From contig NZ_FOXK01000005.1 in NCBI RefSeq assembly GCF_900115695.1, positions 1-64,000 of the forward strand: a DNA stretch of 64,000 nt, written 5' to 3'. The DNA comes from Ectopseudomonas toyotomiensis. GTDB taxonomy: Bacteria; Pseudomonadota; Gammaproteobacteria; Pseudomonadales; Pseudomonadaceae. Below the pieces are notes generated by a model that had not been told where the DNA came from, made no database searches, and saw nothing but the letters and a program-made list of their open reading frames with translations. Positions 28,012-35,686 of the stretch are shown here, piece after piece (within the stretch, counting starts at the first letter, position 1; each line of letters begins with the position of its first letter). A program made the position numbers and the translations under genes.

Positions 28012-28037
28012 CCCCTCTGCCATAAATGGGAGAGGGG
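28012..28037. repeat. Dispersed hairpin CCCCTCT...AGAGGGG
   Basis: CCCCTCTGCC and GGGAGAGGGG form an imperfect hairpin of a common dispersed intergenic type, located just 3' of pauC. Confidence 0.5.
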
Positions 28038-28080
28038 AACCGATTACCTGGCCGACGAGCGGGAGATCGCCCCGCTATCG

Positions 28081-29574
28081 TTACAGTTTGATCCAGGTGG
28101 ACTTCAGCTCGGTGTACTTGTCGAACGCGTGCAGCGACTTGTCGCGGCCGTTGCCGGACTGCTTGAAGCCGCCGAACGGCGCGGTCATGTCGCCTCCATC
28201 GTACTGGTTGATCCACACACTGCCGGCACGCAGCGCCTTGCCCACCAAGTGGGCACGCGACAGGTTGCTGGTCCATACTGCCGCGGCCAGGCCGTAGACG
28301 GTGTCGTTGGCGATGGCAATGGCTTCGTCCTGATCGTCGAAACCGATCACCGACAGCACCGGGCCGAAGATCTCTTCCTTGGCGATGCGCATGGCGTTGT
28401 TCACGCCGTCGAAAATGGTCGGCTCGACGTAGGTACCGCCGGTCTCTTCCATCACCCGCTTGCCGCCGGCCACCAGCTTGGCGCCGTCGTCATGGCCGGC
28501 CTGGATGTAGCTCAGCACATTGTTCATCTGCGTGGTGTCGACCAGCGCGCCGACGTTGGTCGCCGGGTCCAGCGGGTTGCCCGGCTTCCAGGCCTTGATC
28601 GCCTCGACCACCATGGGCACGAAGGTGTCCTTGATGGCGTTCTCCACCAGCAGGCGCGAACCGGCGGTGCAGACTTCGCCCTGGTTGAAGGCGATGGCGC
28701 TGGCAGCCGCTTCGGCAGCGGCCTGCAGGTCCGGCGCGTCAGCGAAGACGATGTTCGGGCTCTTGCCGCCTGCTTCCAGCCAGACGCGCTTCATGTTCGA
28801 TTCACCGGCGTAGATCATCAGCTGCTTGGCGATCTTGGTCGAACCGGTGAACACCAGGGTGTCGACGTCCATGTGCAGAGCAAGGGCCTTGCCGACGGTG
28901 TGGCCAAAGCCTGGCAGCACGTTGAACACGCCCGCCGGAATGCCGGCCTCGATGGCCAGCTGGGCGATGCGGATACCGGTCAGCGGCGACTTCTCGGACG
29001 GTTTGAGGATGATCGAGTTACCAGTGGACAGCGCCGGGCCAAGCTTCCAGCAGGTCATCAGCAGCGGGAAGTTCCACGGCACGATGGCGGCGACCACACC
29101 GACCGGCTCGCGGGTGACCAGGCCCAGCTCGTCATGGGCGGTGGCGGCGACTTCGTCGTAGATCTTGTCGATGGCCTCGCCGCTCCAGCGGATGGCGTTG
29201 GCGGCGCTGCCGACGTCAATACTCAGCGAGTCGCTGATCGGTTTGCCCATGTCCAGAGTTTCCAACAGCGCCAGCTCCTGGCCATGCTCTTCGATCAGCT
29301 CGGCGAAGCGGATCATCACCTTCTTGCGCTTGGCCGGGGCCATGCGCGACCACACACCGGATTCGAAGGTGGCGCGGGCATCCTTGACCGCCACGTCAGC
29401 GTCAGCCTGGTCACAGCTGGCCACCATGCCGAGCAGACGGCCGTCGACCGGGCTGATGCATTCGAAGGTAGCACCAGACTCGGCGGCGCGGTACTCACCG
29501 TGTACGAACGCACGGGTTTCGATGGTCAGGGTCTTGGCACGCTGTTCCCAGTCGGCACGAGTCAGGCTAGTCAT
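28081..29574 (-). CDS. pauC: Aldehyde dehydrogenase PauC/KauB (aminoaldehyde dehydrogenase)
   Basis: A 497-residue NAD(P)-dependent aldehyde dehydrogenase. The general-base glutamate is in WLEAGGKSPNIVF and the nucleophilic cysteine in FNQGEVCTAGSRLL; the cofactor loop is FTGSTKIAKQLM. The N-terminal half (EYRAAESGATFECISPVDG, DMGKPISDSLSIDVGSAANA) matches the PuuC/PauC/KauB group that oxidises gamma-glutamyl-aminobutyraldehyde or guanidinobutyraldehyde. It is divergent from the cupin gene. It acts between the PauB-like oxidase and gabT in the polyamine route. Sequence alone cannot separate PauC from close 4-aminobutyraldehyde dehydrogenases. Confidence 0.87.
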   Translation of the reverse strand: MTSLTRADWEQRAKTLTIETRAFVHGEYRAAESGATFECISPVDGRLLGMVASCDQADADVAVKDARATFESGVWSRMAPAKRKKVMIRFAELIEEHGQELALLETLDMGKPISDSLSIDVGSAANAIRWSGEAIDKIYDEVAATAHDELGLVTREPVGVVAAIVPWNFPLLMTCWKLGPALSTGNSIILKPSEKSPLTGIRIAQLAIEAGIPAGVFNVLPGFGHTVGKALALHMDVDTLVFTGSTKIAKQLMIYAGESNMKRVWLEAGGKSPNIVFADAPDLQAAAEAAASAIAFNQGEVCTAGSRLLVENAIKDTFVPMVVEAIKAWKPGNPLDPATNVGALVDTTQMNNVLSYIQAGHDDGAKLVAGGKRVMEETGGTYVEPTIFDGVNNAMRIAKEEIFGPVLSVIGFDDQDEAIAIANDTVYGLAAAVWTSNLSRAHLVGKALRAGSVWINQYDGGDMTAPFGGFKQSGNGRDKSLHAFDKYTELKSTWIKL

Positions 29575-29639
29575 TCCGGCATCCTCTCAATGGGTGGAAG
29601 CGGCGCCCGCGAGGGCGCGCACTGTCAATAATTCTGCAA

Positions 29640-29752
29640 GGCCAGATCGCTGGCCAAATCCTGTCCGACACACTAAACCAGAGGGCTGTGGCTTTTCAAT
29701 ATTTTTGACACAGGCTGGCAAAAGCCCTTGTCATGTTCGTTTTTTTAAACAT
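29640..29752. promoter_or_regulatory. Divergent pauC/cupin control region with dyads
   Basis: The 254-bp gap between pauC (leftward) and the cupin gene (rightward) holds a perfect dyad GGCCAG-ATCG-CTGGCC at 29640-29655 and an AT-rich dyad ATGTT...AACAT at 29733-29752 around a T7 run. Both are suitable operators. PauR or the MocR protein are candidate ligands, but no consensus could be checked. Confidence 0.4.
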
Positions 29753-29828
29753 AGACTGCTGCCACGACTTTTCCGCGAAGGCCTTGCTGGTCGCGCGGTT
29801 GCCGCCACCGAAACCACGGAACAGCCAG

Positions 29829-30188
29829 ATGAACATCGAACAGATCGTCGACTTCGCCCAGGCCGGCACGGCCGCCGAACACTATCGCCCAGCGCCGGAA
29901 AAAGTGCTCAAGGGCGACCCGGAGCAAAGCGTGCGCAACCACTACAGCAGCCCGTGCGGCCAGTTCAGCACCGGCATCTGGGAAGGCGCCGTGGGTCAGT
30001 GGACGGTGAGCTACACCGAGCACGAGTACTGCGAGATTCTCCAGGGCGTGTCCGTGCTGCGTGACGCCGACGGCAATACCAAAACCGTACGCGCTGGCGA
30101 CCGTTTCGTGATACCTGCCGGTTTTTCCGGCACCTGGGAAGTACTCGAAGCCTGCCGCAAGGTCTACGTGATCTTCGAAGCCAAGTAA
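29829..30188 (+). CDS. Cupin domain protein (ureidoglycine aminohydrolase-like fold)
   Basis: A 119-residue single-domain cupin of the DUF861/Cupin_3 type. The typical stretch is GAVGQWTVSYTEHEYCEILQG, then a run ending VRAGDRFVIPAGFSGTWEVLE. Such small cupins often sit in amine and glutamylpolyamine catabolic clusters with PuuR-like regulators, and here it is divergent from pauC. No catalytic activity is assigned. The start is ATG at 29829; the frame upstream to 29733 lacks a credible start. A terminator follows at 30256. Confidence 0.85.
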   Translation: MNIEQIVDFAQAGTAAEHYRPAPEKVLKGDPEQSVRNHYSSPCGQFSTGIWEGAVGQWTVSYTEHEYCEILQGVSVLRDADGNTKTVRAGDRFVIPAGFSGTWEVLEACRKVYVIFEAK

Positions 30189-30255
30189 GCACTTGACTGG
30201 GAAGTGCCTGGCAGGTTCCCGCCACCCCGAATCCTGTTGTTGCTTGTCACCCTTT

Positions 30256-30279
30256 GGCCCGTCTAGTACGGGCCTTTTT
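30256..30279 (+). terminator. Terminator of the cupin gene, overlapping the MFS 3' end
   Basis: A GGCCCG/CGGGCC stem is followed by TTTTT. The hairpin straddles the minus-strand stop of the next gene (30263), so the terminator is embedded in that gene's last codons. Confidence 0.85.
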
Positions 30280-31432
30280 CTGGGCAACCGACGGGGCTCG
30301 AACGCATCGTGTCACCGACGTTCGAGCGCATCACTCCGGCAGCCAATGCCAGCAACGCGAACAGACCCACAGCGTGGTCCATGCTCAGCCAGCTCATCAG
30401 CAGACCGAAAATCGGCGCCCCCAGCGTCTGACCGATGGCGATGCCGAGAAAGGCGACGGTGAGCCCGGTCGCGGGCCGCTCGGGAAGCGCCGCTACACCC
30501 CAGACCAGATAGATGCCACTCAGGGTAATGTAGGCCGCTCCGAACAACGCGCCGCCCAGCAGCGCCAATGCCGGCATGCTGCCCATGCCGACCAGGGCTA
30601 TGGCTGCCGCCAGAGCGCCAAGACACAGACGATTCGCCCAGTCCACACCCAGCCGAGCGATCAGGCTGCCGGCACCCGCGCCGGCGATGCCGGCAGCACC
30701 AATCACCACCCAGAGCAACCCGGAACCAGCGCTACCCCACCCCAGGCGCTGGGCGACGATCTGACTACCGAACGACCACAACGCCGTGCTTGCCGCTCCC
30801 ATCAGCAACGAAGCGACGACGAGGCGCTTCAGCGTCACGCTGAACAGCGGCCCGGCCTTGTCAGCCCGCACTCGCGAACCCGTGGCACTCGGCACGCAGA
30901 AGCTCGCAAACAACGCCAGGGCCAGTGCCGAGCAGGCGAACACGGCGTAGGCCAGGCGCCATTCAGCGCCTAGCAACAGCGCGACAGGGCCGGAGAGAAT
31001 CACTCCGCCACTGGTACCGGCATTGATCAGGGTGTTGCTGGTGTCCTGCCGCCGCGGCTCTATTACCGCCGCCACTGCTGCAGCCATGGGCGGGGACGCC
31101 AGCCCCGTGCTCATCCCCGCCAACAATACTGCAGCAGCGAGCCACGCAGCTGAAGGCGCCAGGGCGATACCCAGCATGCCCAGGGCGGCAACCAGCGCAG
31201 CGCACACCGCGACCGCCCGAGCACCGATGCGCTCAGTCAGTTGCGCGGCGACGACAATGGCCAGACAGTAGCCAAGAAAGGAGCCGCCGGCGATCAGGCC
31301 ACCGACAGCATCCGGCAATACGAGGTCAGCTTCGATCTGCGGCAGGAACAGGCCGAAAGCGAAGCGGGCGAAACCGTAGCACACCGCGATCAGGCCGAAG
31401 CCCGTGGCACCTAGATGCAATGCGCGGCTCAC
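30263..31432 (-). CDS. YbfB/YjiJ family MFS transporter
   Basis: A 389-residue major-facilitator protein. The start GFGLIAVCYGFARFAFGLFLPQ is characteristic of the YbfB/YjiJ family. About 12 helices are seen, and VAAQLTERIGARAVAV corresponds to the helix 2-3 loop. It is translationally coupled to the TetR gene upstream (ATGA overlap at 31429-31432), so it is the repressor's probable target. Substrate unknown. The last residues overlap a terminator of the convergent cupin gene. Confidence 0.88.
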   Translation of the reverse strand: MSRALHLGATGFGLIAVCYGFARFAFGLFLPQIEADLVLPDAVGGLIAGGSFLGYCLAIVVAAQLTERIGARAVAVCAALVAALGMLGIALAPSAAWLAAAVLLAGMSTGLASPPMAAAVAAVIEPRRQDTSNTLINAGTSGGVILSGPVALLLGAEWRLAYAVFACSALALALFASFCVPSATGSRVRADKAGPLFSVTLKRLVVASLLMGAASTALWSFGSQIVAQRLGWGSAGSGLLWVVIGAAGIAGAGAGSLIARLGVDWANRLCLGALAAAIALVGMGSMPALALLGGALFGAAYITLSGIYLVWGVAALPERPATGLTVAFLGIAIGQTLGAPIFGLLMSWLSMDHAVGLFALLALAAGVMRSNVGDTMRSSPVGCPEKGPY

Positions 31433-31956
31433 GCCCGCGCTCGCTCGACAAGTAATGTCGCGGCCCGGCCCGCCGTGGCCACCGCCGCAAGGCCGCGGTA
31501 GCTGGCAGCCGCCGTCGCACCCTCGAAGAGAATGACCACCTGTTCGATCAGTTCCTCGTCAGGATCGGCGCCCAACTGCCGAACGAGAATCCGCCTGACC
31601 GTCTCGCTGAAACGTGCCTTGTAGGCCGTCAGGGCATCGGTGACTTCCGTCACCGCGCTGCCAATCTCGCCCTGGGCACGCAGGAACAGGCAACCGCGCG
31701 TACCCTCCTCGCTCATCCAGCATGCAAGTGCATCGAACAGCGCCTCGACGCTGTCCAACTCCAGTCGCTGCAGGAAGCGCTGCCCGCGTGTCATCAACAC
31801 GGCGGCAATCAGTTCGTTCTTGCTGCCCGCGTGCTTGTACAGCGTACGGCTGGACATCCCGGCGGCCTGAGCCAGGCGGTCCATGCCGGTTGCATTGAAG
31901 CCCTGGCGGTCGAACAGCCCTTCGGCCACGGAAATGAGTTTGGCGTTTACATTCAT
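31429..31956 (-). CDS. TetR-family repressor
   Basis: A 175-residue regulator. The helix-turn-helix is FDRQGFNATGMDRLAQAAGM followed by SSRTLYKHAGSKNELIAAVL. The C-terminal domain has LDSVEALFDALACWMSEEGTRGC and resembles YcdC/AcrR-like TetR members. It starts the operon, with the MFS gene overlapping its stop by 4 bp. A 20-bp dyad lies 8 bp upstream of its start and is an obvious autoregulatory operator. Confidence 0.92.
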   Translation of the reverse strand: MNVNAKLISVAEGLFDRQGFNATGMDRLAQAAGMSSRTLYKHAGSKNELIAAVLMTRGQRFLQRLELDSVEALFDALACWMSEEGTRGCLFLRAQGEIGSAVTEVTDALTAYKARFSETVRRILVRQLGADPDEELIEQVVILFEGATAAASYRGLAAVATAGRAATLLVERARA

Positions 31957-31964
31957 AAAGCCAA

Positions 31965-31984
31965 GGTAAAACGATCATTTTACC
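31965..31984. promoter_or_regulatory. TetR operator candidate
   Basis: Arms GGTAAAA and TTTTACC flank CGATCA; 18 of 20 positions obey two-fold symmetry. The distance of 8 bp from the TetR start and the AT content suit a repressor site covering the promoter. Confidence 0.65.
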
Positions 31985-32014
31985 TCGTCAACCAATTATC
32001 GGGTATCAGACAAA

Positions 32015-32041
32015 AAAAGACCCGCACAGGGCGGGTCTTTT
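32015..32041 (-). terminator. Terminator of gabT
   Basis: An 11-bp perfect stem, AAAAGACCCGC/GCGGGTCTTTT, lies 33 bp 3' of the gabT stop, with a T-rich tail on the minus strand (TTTTTTTG). Confidence 0.92.
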
Positions 32042-32074
32042 CATCAGCACGCAAAGGCGTGCTCAGCGTCCGGC

Positions 32075-33355
32075 TCAGGCCAGCTCGTCGAAGCACTCAG
32101 CGACGATGGCGATGCCTTTTTCCAGTTGCGCGTCAGGGATGGTGACGGGCATCAGGAAGCGGATGACGTTGTAGTAGGTGCCGCACGACAGCAGGATCAA
32201 GCCCTTCTCGCGCGCACGGGCGACGATCTTGCCGACCAGCTCGGCAGCCGGCTTGCTGTGGTCGCCGCCTTCGAACAGCTCGATGGCGACCATAGAACCC
32301 AGGCCACGCACGTCACCGATCACCTTGTGCTTCTCGGCGATGGTCTTCAGGCCGGCCTTGAGCTTCTCGCCCACGGCGTTGGAACGCTCCAGCAGCTTCT
32401 CTTCATCGAACACCTTGAGCACGGCCAGGGCCGCGGCGCAGGCGATCGGGCTGCCGGCATAGGTGCCACCCAAGCCACCGGGGGCGATGGTGTCCATGAT
32501 CTCGGCCTTGCCGCACACGCCGGAGATCGGGAAGCCACCGCCGACGGACTTGGCGAAGGTGGTCAGGTCCGGCACCACGCCCAGTTGCTCGGTGGCGAAG
32601 AAGGTACCGGTGCGGCCGGCACCGGTCTGCACTTCGTCAGCGATCAGGAGGATGCCGTGCTGGTCGCACAGGGCGCGCAGGCGCTGCATGAAGGCCGGCG
32701 AGTTGACGTAGAAACCACCCTCGCCCTGCACCGGCTCGATGATGATGGCGGCGATGTCCTGCGGCTGCGCGTCGTTCTTGAAGATGCGCTCGATGCTGGC
32801 GATGGACTCGTCCTCGCTCACACCGTGCAGCGGGCACGGCGCCTGGGCGCGGTAAACACCAGCCGGCATCAGACCCATACCGGCGGAGTACGGTACGACC
32901 TTGCCGGTCAGCGACAGGGTCATCATGGTGCGGCCGTGGTAGGCGCCGGTGAAGGCGATCACGCCGGCGCGGCCGGTGGCAGCGCGGGCGATCTTCACGG
33001 CGTTTTCCACGGCTTCAGAGCCGGAGGTCACCAGCAGGGTCTTCTTGGCGAAGTTGCCCGGCACGCGCTTGGCGATCTCCTCGCAGAGCTCGATGTAGGG
33101 CTCGTAGGCCAGCACCTGGAAGCAGGTGTGGGTCAGCTTGGTCAGTTGCTCCTGAACGGCAGCGATCACCTTCGGATGCAGGTGGCCGGTGTTCAGCACG
33201 GCGATACCGCCGGCGAAGTCGATGTACTCGCGGCCTTCGACGTCCCACACGGTGGCGTTCTCGGCGCGCTCGGCGACGATCGGGTGGATCTGGCCTACAC
33301 CGCGCGGTACGGCAGCGGCACGGCGTTGCAGCAGGGATTCGTTGGTCTTGCTCAT
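32075..33355 (-). CDS. gabT: 4-aminobutyrate aminotransferase
   Basis: A 426-residue class III aminotransferase, equal to E. coli GabT in length. It converts GABA and 2-oxoglutarate to succinic semialdehyde and glutamate. The PLP lysine is in TFAKSVGGGFPISG. LLIADEVQTGAGRTGTFFA carries the aspartate that contacts PLP, and TSGSEAVENAVKIARA binds the cofactor phosphate. ATG at 33355 is preceded by GAGGA; a longer frame to 33397 lacks such a site. It lies 140 bp after gabD in the same direction and is followed by a terminator, so gabD-gabT is an operon. Confidence 0.95.
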   Translation of the reverse strand: MSKTNESLLQRRAAAVPRGVGQIHPIVAERAENATVWDVEGREYIDFAGGIAVLNTGHLHPKVIAAVQEQLTKLTHTCFQVLAYEPYIELCEEIAKRVPGNFAKKTLLVTSGSEAVENAVKIARAATGRAGVIAFTGAYHGRTMMTLSLTGKVVPYSAGMGLMPAGVYRAQAPCPLHGVSEDESIASIERIFKNDAQPQDIAAIIIEPVQGEGGFYVNSPAFMQRLRALCDQHGILLIADEVQTGAGRTGTFFATEQLGVVPDLTTFAKSVGGGFPISGVCGKAEIMDTIAPGGLGGTYAGSPIACAAALAVLKVFDEEKLLERSNAVGEKLKAGLKTIAEKHKVIGDVRGLGSMVAIELFEGGDHSKPAAELVGKIVARAREKGLILLSCGTYYNVIRFLMPVTIPDAQLEKGIAIVAECFDELA

Positions 33356-33495
33356 GGTGTCCTCATGGTCGTCCCCGGCGGGAGGTCGGTTCAGCATGCG
33401 ATGATCGACTGAACCGAGCCCGCGAGGGACTCAATAGGGTTACGACTTACAACCGGGGCGCCGCACGCTCTTTCGCACCTTGCCCCGTCTTGGCA

Positions 33496-34947
33496 TCAGA
33501 TGCCGCCCAGGCACATGTACTTGATCTCGAGATAATCCTCGATCCCGTACTTGGAGCCTTCGCGGCCCAGGCCGGAAGCCTTCACGCCGCCAAACGGCGC
33601 GACTTCGTTGGAGATCAGGCCGGTGTTGATGCCCACCATGCCGTACTCCAGCGCCTCGGCCACGCGGAACACGCGGCCCAGGTCACGGGCATAGAAGTAG
33701 GAGGCCAGGCCGAACTCGGTATCGTTGGCCATGGCGATCACCTCGGCCTCGTCCTTGAAGCGGAACAGCGGCGCCAGCGGGCCGAAGGTCTCTTCCTTGG
33801 CCACGGCAGCGGTTTTCGGCACGTCCACCAGAATGGTCGGTTCGAAGAAGGTGCCACCCAGGGCATGCGGCTTGCCGCCCAGGGCCAGCTTGGCGCCCTT
33901 GTTCACCGCGTCGGCGATGTGCTCCTGGACCTTGGCCACGGCCTTCTCGTCGATCAGCGGACCGGTGGTGGTACCGTCTTCCAGACCGTTACCGATCTTC
34001 AGCTTGCCCACGGCAGCGATCAATTTCTCGGCAAAGGCATCGTAGACACCATCCTGCACGTAGATACGGTTGGCGCAGACGCAGGTCTGGCCGTTGTTGC
34101 GGTACTTGGAGATCAGCGCACCTTCGACAGCGGCATCCAGGTCGGCGTCGTCGAAGACGATGAACGGCGCGTTGCCGCCCAGCTCCAGCGATACCTTCTT
34201 GATGTCCTGCGCGCATTCGGCCATCAGTTGGCGACCGATCTCGGTGGAGCCGGTGAAACTCAGCTTGCGCACGATGGGGTTGCTGGTCAGCTCGCCACCC
34301 ACTTCGCCAGCGCTGCCGGTGACCACGCTCAGCACACCTTTAGGAATACCGGCACGCTCGGCCAGCTCGACCAGGGCCAGGGCGGAGAACGGGGTCTGCG
34401 AAGCCGGCTTGATCACCATGGTGCAGCCAGACGCCAGCGCCGGGCCGGCCTTGCGGGTGATCATCGCCGCCGGGAAGTTCCACGGGGTGATGGCCGCAGT
34501 GACGCCGATCGGCTGCTTGATCACGATCAGGCGCTTGTCCGGCTGGTGGCCAGGGATCACGTCACCGTAGACGCGCTTGGCTTCTTCGGCGAACCACTCG
34601 ATGAAGGAGGCGGCGTAGGCAATCTCGCCCTTGGCTTCGGCCAGCGGCTTGCCCTGCTCCAGGGTCATCAGGCGACCCAGGTCGTCCTGATTTTCCATCA
34701 GCAGCTCGAACCAGCGGCGCAGCTTGTTCGCGCGCTCCTTGGCGGTCAGCGCACGCCAGGCCGGCAGCGCCTTCTCGGCAGCCTCGATGGCGCGGCGGGT
34801 TTCAGCTCGGCCCATCTTCGGAACGTGGCCGATGATCTCGCCAGTCGCCGGGTTGTTCACGGCAATGGTCTGACCGCTGTCGGCGTCCAACCACTGGCCA
34901 TCGATATAAGCCTGTTGGCGCAGCAGCTGGGGGTCTTTCAGTTGCAT
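33496..34947 (-). CDS. gabD: NADP-dependent succinate-semialdehyde dehydrogenase
   Basis: A 483-residue aldehyde dehydrogenase matching GabD length. It oxidises succinic semialdehyde to succinate. The catalytic glutamate is in VSLELGGNAPFIVFDDADLD and the cysteine in NNGQTCVCANRIYV; GVKASGLGREGSKYGIEDYL is the GabD C-terminal signature. ATG at 34947 follows GAAGGAG. The 346-bp leader up to the tRNA gene contains a GTTTGA/TCAAAC dyad and no gene. Confidence 0.95.
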   Translation of the reverse strand: MQLKDPQLLRQQAYIDGQWLDADSGQTIAVNNPATGEIIGHVPKMGRAETRRAIEAAEKALPAWRALTAKERANKLRRWFELLMENQDDLGRLMTLEQGKPLAEAKGEIAYAASFIEWFAEEAKRVYGDVIPGHQPDKRLIVIKQPIGVTAAITPWNFPAAMITRKAGPALASGCTMVIKPASQTPFSALALVELAERAGIPKGVLSVVTGSAGEVGGELTSNPIVRKLSFTGSTEIGRQLMAECAQDIKKVSLELGGNAPFIVFDDADLDAAVEGALISKYRNNGQTCVCANRIYVQDGVYDAFAEKLIAAVGKLKIGNGLEDGTTTGPLIDEKAVAKVQEHIADAVNKGAKLALGGKPHALGGTFFEPTILVDVPKTAAVAKEETFGPLAPLFRFKDEAEVIAMANDTEFGLASYFYARDLGRVFRVAEALEYGMVGINTGLISNEVAPFGGVKASGLGREGSKYGIEDYLEIKYMCLGGI

Positions 34948-35096
34948 GGCAGTCTCCTTCAGTTCCGACACCCGGGCGTCGGCGTAAGTCGTTGGAGTCA
35001 CGGGCAGAGCCCGCAGGCCGAAATTGAGCCGTGCGGGGCCTGGTAATGGATTCAGAGCCGTTGAACGTGCGAGGGTTCAGAATGACCGAACACGCC

Positions 35097-35112
35097 GTTT
35101 GAAATCTCAAAC
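35097..35112. promoter_or_regulatory. Dyad upstream of gabD
   Basis: Perfect arms GTTTGA-AATC-TCAAAC lie about 150 bp before the gabD start in an otherwise empty 346-bp region. It is a candidate binding site for a gab regulator such as the MocR or PauR proteins encoded nearby. No consensus could be tested. Confidence 0.35.
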
Positions 35113-35293
35113 GAATCCTAGGATCGGCAAGGGTAAAGGGCAATAGGTGGCCGGGCAAAAACCTTAAAATAATGGCAGAAACTTCTGAAATACAGGTTCT
35201 GGCAGCCAGAAAGTGTAAAGTCCGTTCTGAATAATGCACACTCATGCAGAATGGACGCTAACCGCCGAGATGCGTATGATTGCGCCCCGCAAC

Positions 35294-35370
35294 GCACTCG
35301 TAGCTCAGCTGGATAGAGTACTGCCCTCCGAAGGCAGGGGTCGTGGGTTCGAATCCCGCCGAGTGCGCCA
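35294..35370 (+). tRNA. tRNA-Arg (anticodon CCG)
   Basis: A complete 77-nt cloverleaf with encoded CCA (35368-35370). Acceptor arms are GCACTCG/CGAGTGC, the D-arm is GCTCAGCTGGATAGAGT, and the anticodon stem CTGCC/GGCAG encloses loop CTCCGAA with anticodon CCG (reads CGG). The T-arm GTGGG-TTCGAAT-CCCGC is intact. A hairpin follows at 35375. No integrase or duplicated 3' end is seen beside it. Confidence 0.97.
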
Positions 35371-35374
35371 TTTT

Positions 35375-35400
35375 AGAAGCCCGTCAATGTGCGGGCTTCT
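35375..35400 (+). terminator. Terminator after tRNA-Arg
   Basis: A 9-bp stem AGAAGCCCG/CGGGCTTCT with an 8-nt loop starts 5 bp after the CCA end. A weak T-tract (GCGTTTCTG) follows. Confidence 0.75.
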
Positions 35401-35479
35401 GCGTTTCTGCGCTTCCCTCAGCCTTACCTCGAGTGTTATTACCGCCTAGGATGAGCGCCAGGCAATGGGGGGAATACGC

Positions 35480-35671
35480 ATGGATATTCTGCTACTGATC
35501 GCCGCCGGATTCGTGGTGATCTTCATCTATTCGTGGCGACGCTCAAGGCCCAGACAACCTCCGGGCAAAAGGAAGCGCAGCGGCCTGACCGGACAGGACT
35601 CCGGCTCAGGTTTCAGTGACGGGGGCTTCGACTACAGTGGAGGCGGCGATGGCGGCGGTGGAGGTGATTGA
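35480..35671 (+). CDS. Small single-span membrane protein with Gly/Asp-rich tail
   Basis: A 63-residue protein not recognised as a named family. An N-terminal hydrophobic helix (residues 2-19, DILLLIAAGFVVIFIYSW) is followed by a basic stretch (RRSRPRQPPGKRKR) and a low-complexity tail of Gly, Asp and Ser (FSDGGFDYSGGGDGGGGGD). GGGGGGA before the ATG at 35480 supports the start. Similar glycine-rich tails end some TPM-domain and other small membrane proteins. Orientation would be N-out, C-in by the positive-inside rule. It is convergent with the HD/LuxR gene. Confidence 0.72.
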   Translation: MDILLLIAAGFVVIFIYSWRRSRPRQPPGKRKRSGLTGQDSGSGFSDGGFDYSGGGDGGGGGD

Positions 35672-35686
35672 TCCACCGGCCTCGCC

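Noticed and set aside
35180..35260. Sigma-54 promoter for gabD
   Set aside because: Several TGGC-like words occur, but none has a GC element at the required 10-bp spacing.
35294..35370. tRNA-Arg as an island attachment site
   Set aside because: The flanking DNA matches the chromosome in composition, with no integrase and no partial duplicate of the tRNA 3' end in the window.
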